Source: Martensiomyces pterosporus (taxonomy: Eukaryota; Kickxellomycota; Kickxellomycetes; Kickxellales; Kickxellaceae). From it: a DNA stretch of 64,000 bases. The translations under genes were made by a program, and so were the position numbers. The DNA lies in the NCBI GenBank assembly GCA_025201845.1, contig MU603947.1, positions 1 to 64,000 on the forward strand. The letters are read 5' to 3'. Positions 62,974 to 64,000 of the stretch are shown here, piece after piece; position 1 is the stretch's first letter, and every line of letters starts with the position of its first letter. The notes beneath the pieces were generated by a model that was not told the DNA's origin, did no database searches, and saw only the letters and a list, made by a program, of their open reading frames with translations.

Positions 62974-64000
62974 ATGTCCGCCACCACTGTTCAGACCGAC
63001 GGCATCAACTACGCCGGCAAGATTCGCCGCAACCTCTCCCCGTCCCAGCTCTACGAGGACGCCCTGCGCTATGAGCCCGGAACCTCTATCTCGTCAGCCG
63101 GAGCCCTGATCGCCCGCTCTGGCCAGAAGACCGGCCGCTCGCCCCGCGACAAGCGTGTCGTTGAGGAGGCTTCGACCGTCGACGACGTCTGGTGGGGCCC
63201 AGTCAACAAGAAGCTCTCCGAGCCCGCCTTTGGCATCAACTACGAGCGCGCTGTCGACTACCTCAACACGCGCGACCGCCTGTACGTCTTTGACGGATTC
63301 GCGGGATGGGACCCCAAGTACCGCATCAAGGTCCGCGTCGTGTGCGCTCGCGCCTACCACGCCCTGTTCATGAACAACATGCTTATCCGCCCCACCCAGG
63401 AGGAGCTCGACAACTTTGGCGAGCCCGACTTTACCATCATCAACGCGGGCCAGTTCCCTGCCAACCGCCTCACCAGCGGCATGACCAGCAGCACCAGCGT
63501 CGCCATCTCCTTTGAGCGCAAGCAGATGGTCATCCTGGGCACCGAGTACGCCGGAGAGATGAAGAAGGGCGTTTTCACTGTCATGCACTACCTGATGCCC
63601 AAGGCCGGCGTCCTCTCGCTCCACTCGTCGTGCAACGAGGGCCCCACCGGCGATGTCTCGCTCTTCTTTGGTCTCTCGGGAACCGGCAAGACCACCCTCT
63701 CTGCCGACCCCCACCGCCCCCTGATCGGCGACGACGAGCACGTCTGGACCGAGAACGGCGTTTTCAACATTGAGGGCGGCTGCTACGCAAAGGCCATTAA
63801 TCTCTCGGCCGAGAAGGAACCCGAGATCTTCAACGCCATCCGCTTCGGCTCTGTTCTGGAGAACGTCGTCTACGACGAGGCCACCCGCGTTGTCGACTAC
63901 ACCGACAAGTCCATAACCGAGAACACCCGCTGCGCGTACCCCATCGAATACATCCCCAACGCAAAGATCCCCTGCGTCGGCGGCAGCCCCAAGAACATTG
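62974..64000 (+). CDS. PCK1: phosphoenolpyruvate carboxykinase (ATP), 3' part outside the window
   Basis: The frame opens at [17 protein letters not shown] and runs to the window end, giving the first 342 of an expected 540-550 residues. Family blocks include [15 protein letters not shown] (substrate site), [10 protein letters not shown], the kinase-1a loop [14 protein letters not shown] at about 232-245, and the metal-binding kinase-2 motif LIGDDEHVW near 250. [11 protein letters not shown] is also conserved. The P-loop form GxSGTGKT and overall sequence mark the ATP-dependent class used by fungi and bacteria. The enzyme converts oxaloacetate to phosphoenolpyruvate in the cytosol, the key step of gluconeogenesis. 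Almost all third positions are C, so the gene is probably highly expressed. No intron is seen in this part. Confidence 0.96.
   Translation, partial: MSATTVQTDGINYAGKIRRNLSPSQLYEDALRYEPGTSISSAGALIARSGQKTGRSPRDKRVVEEASTVDDVWWGPVNKKLSEPAFGINYERAVDYLNTRDRLYVFDGFAGWDPKYRIKVRVVCARAYHALFMNNMLIRPTQEELDNFGEPDFTIINAGQFPANRLTSGMTSSTSVAISFERKQMVILGTEYAGEMKKGVFTVMHYLMPKAGVLSLHSSCNEGPTGDVSLFFGLSGTGKTTLSADPHRPLIGDDEHVWTENGVFNIEGGCYAKAINLSAEKEPEIFNAIRFGSVLENVVYDEATRVVDYTDKSITENTRCAYPIEYIPNAKIPCVGGSPKNI

Noticed and set aside
40..64000. Search by eye for tRNA, rRNA, CRISPR and transposon features
   Set aside because: No cloverleaf, rRNA segment, spaced direct repeats, terminal repeats, transposase or reverse transcriptase frame was found.

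Overview
This window looks like nuclear DNA of a filamentous or zygomycete-type fungus. The genes are eukaryotic, split by GT-AG introns of mostly 50-200 bp (a few reach 500-860 bp) with CTRAY-like branch points. The gene set mixes classical fungal genes (MET5, MET16, PTR2, HSE1, PCK1, NOP7) with genes that budding yeasts have lost (ATG101, a 4E-T-like eIF4E-binding protein, a BRWD/PHIP-type WD40-bromodomain protein, an SSX2IP/Msd1-like protein). GC-rich coding DNA, CAG/CTG-rich glutamine tracts and this gene set fit an early-diverging fungus, possibly Kickxellomycotina. That placement is inference and was not tested. I saw no transposon, tRNA, rRNA or CRISPR feature.

Layout, left to right. 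0.3-10.3 kb: 4E-T-like protein (-), EMC3 (+), phosducin-like Plp2 (+), a DJ-1 family protein (-), and a long coiled-coil protein (-) with an N-terminal kinesin-type head that has lost all its nucleotide-binding motifs. 10.3-14.2 kb: an uncertain hypothetical gene (+), then the ubiquitin-conjugating enzyme Ubc8/UBE2H (+) behind a promoter with paired CACGTG boxes. 14.3-21.8 kb: sulfite reductase subunit MET5 (-) and PAPS reductase MET16 (+), which carry out two successive steps of sulfate assimilation and face away from each other across 2.2 kb. 22.0-29.4 kb: the autophagy initiation factor ATG101 (+, with a likely GC-AG intron), the mRNA-export scaffold SAC3 (-, broken by a scaffold gap flanked by two 483-bp copies of the same sequence), and the Hsp90/Hsp70 co-chaperone CNS1 (+).

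29.7-39.4 kb: importin alpha (-), ribosome-biogenesis factor NOP7/pescadillo (+, with an RRPE-like promoter element), and a large WD40-bromodomain protein (-). 41.1-49.1 kb: a p21-activated kinase with CRIB domain and glutamine-rich linker (+), and the peptide transporter PTR2 (+). 52.6-64.0 kb: Cdc25 phosphatase (+), an SSX2IP/Msd1-like coiled-coil protein (+), ESCRT-0 subunit HSE1 (+) and PEP carboxykinase PCK1 (+, cut by the window end). The right third has several 1.7-3.5 kb spacers with microsatellites and pyrimidine-rich leaders but no gene I can support.

The genes are mainly unlinked housekeeping functions. The one pathway-level association is MET5/MET16. No strikingly new multi-gene system is evident. 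The most unusual items are the pseudokinesin, the MET5/MET16 pair, the GC-AG intron in ATG101, and the assembly fault inside SAC3.
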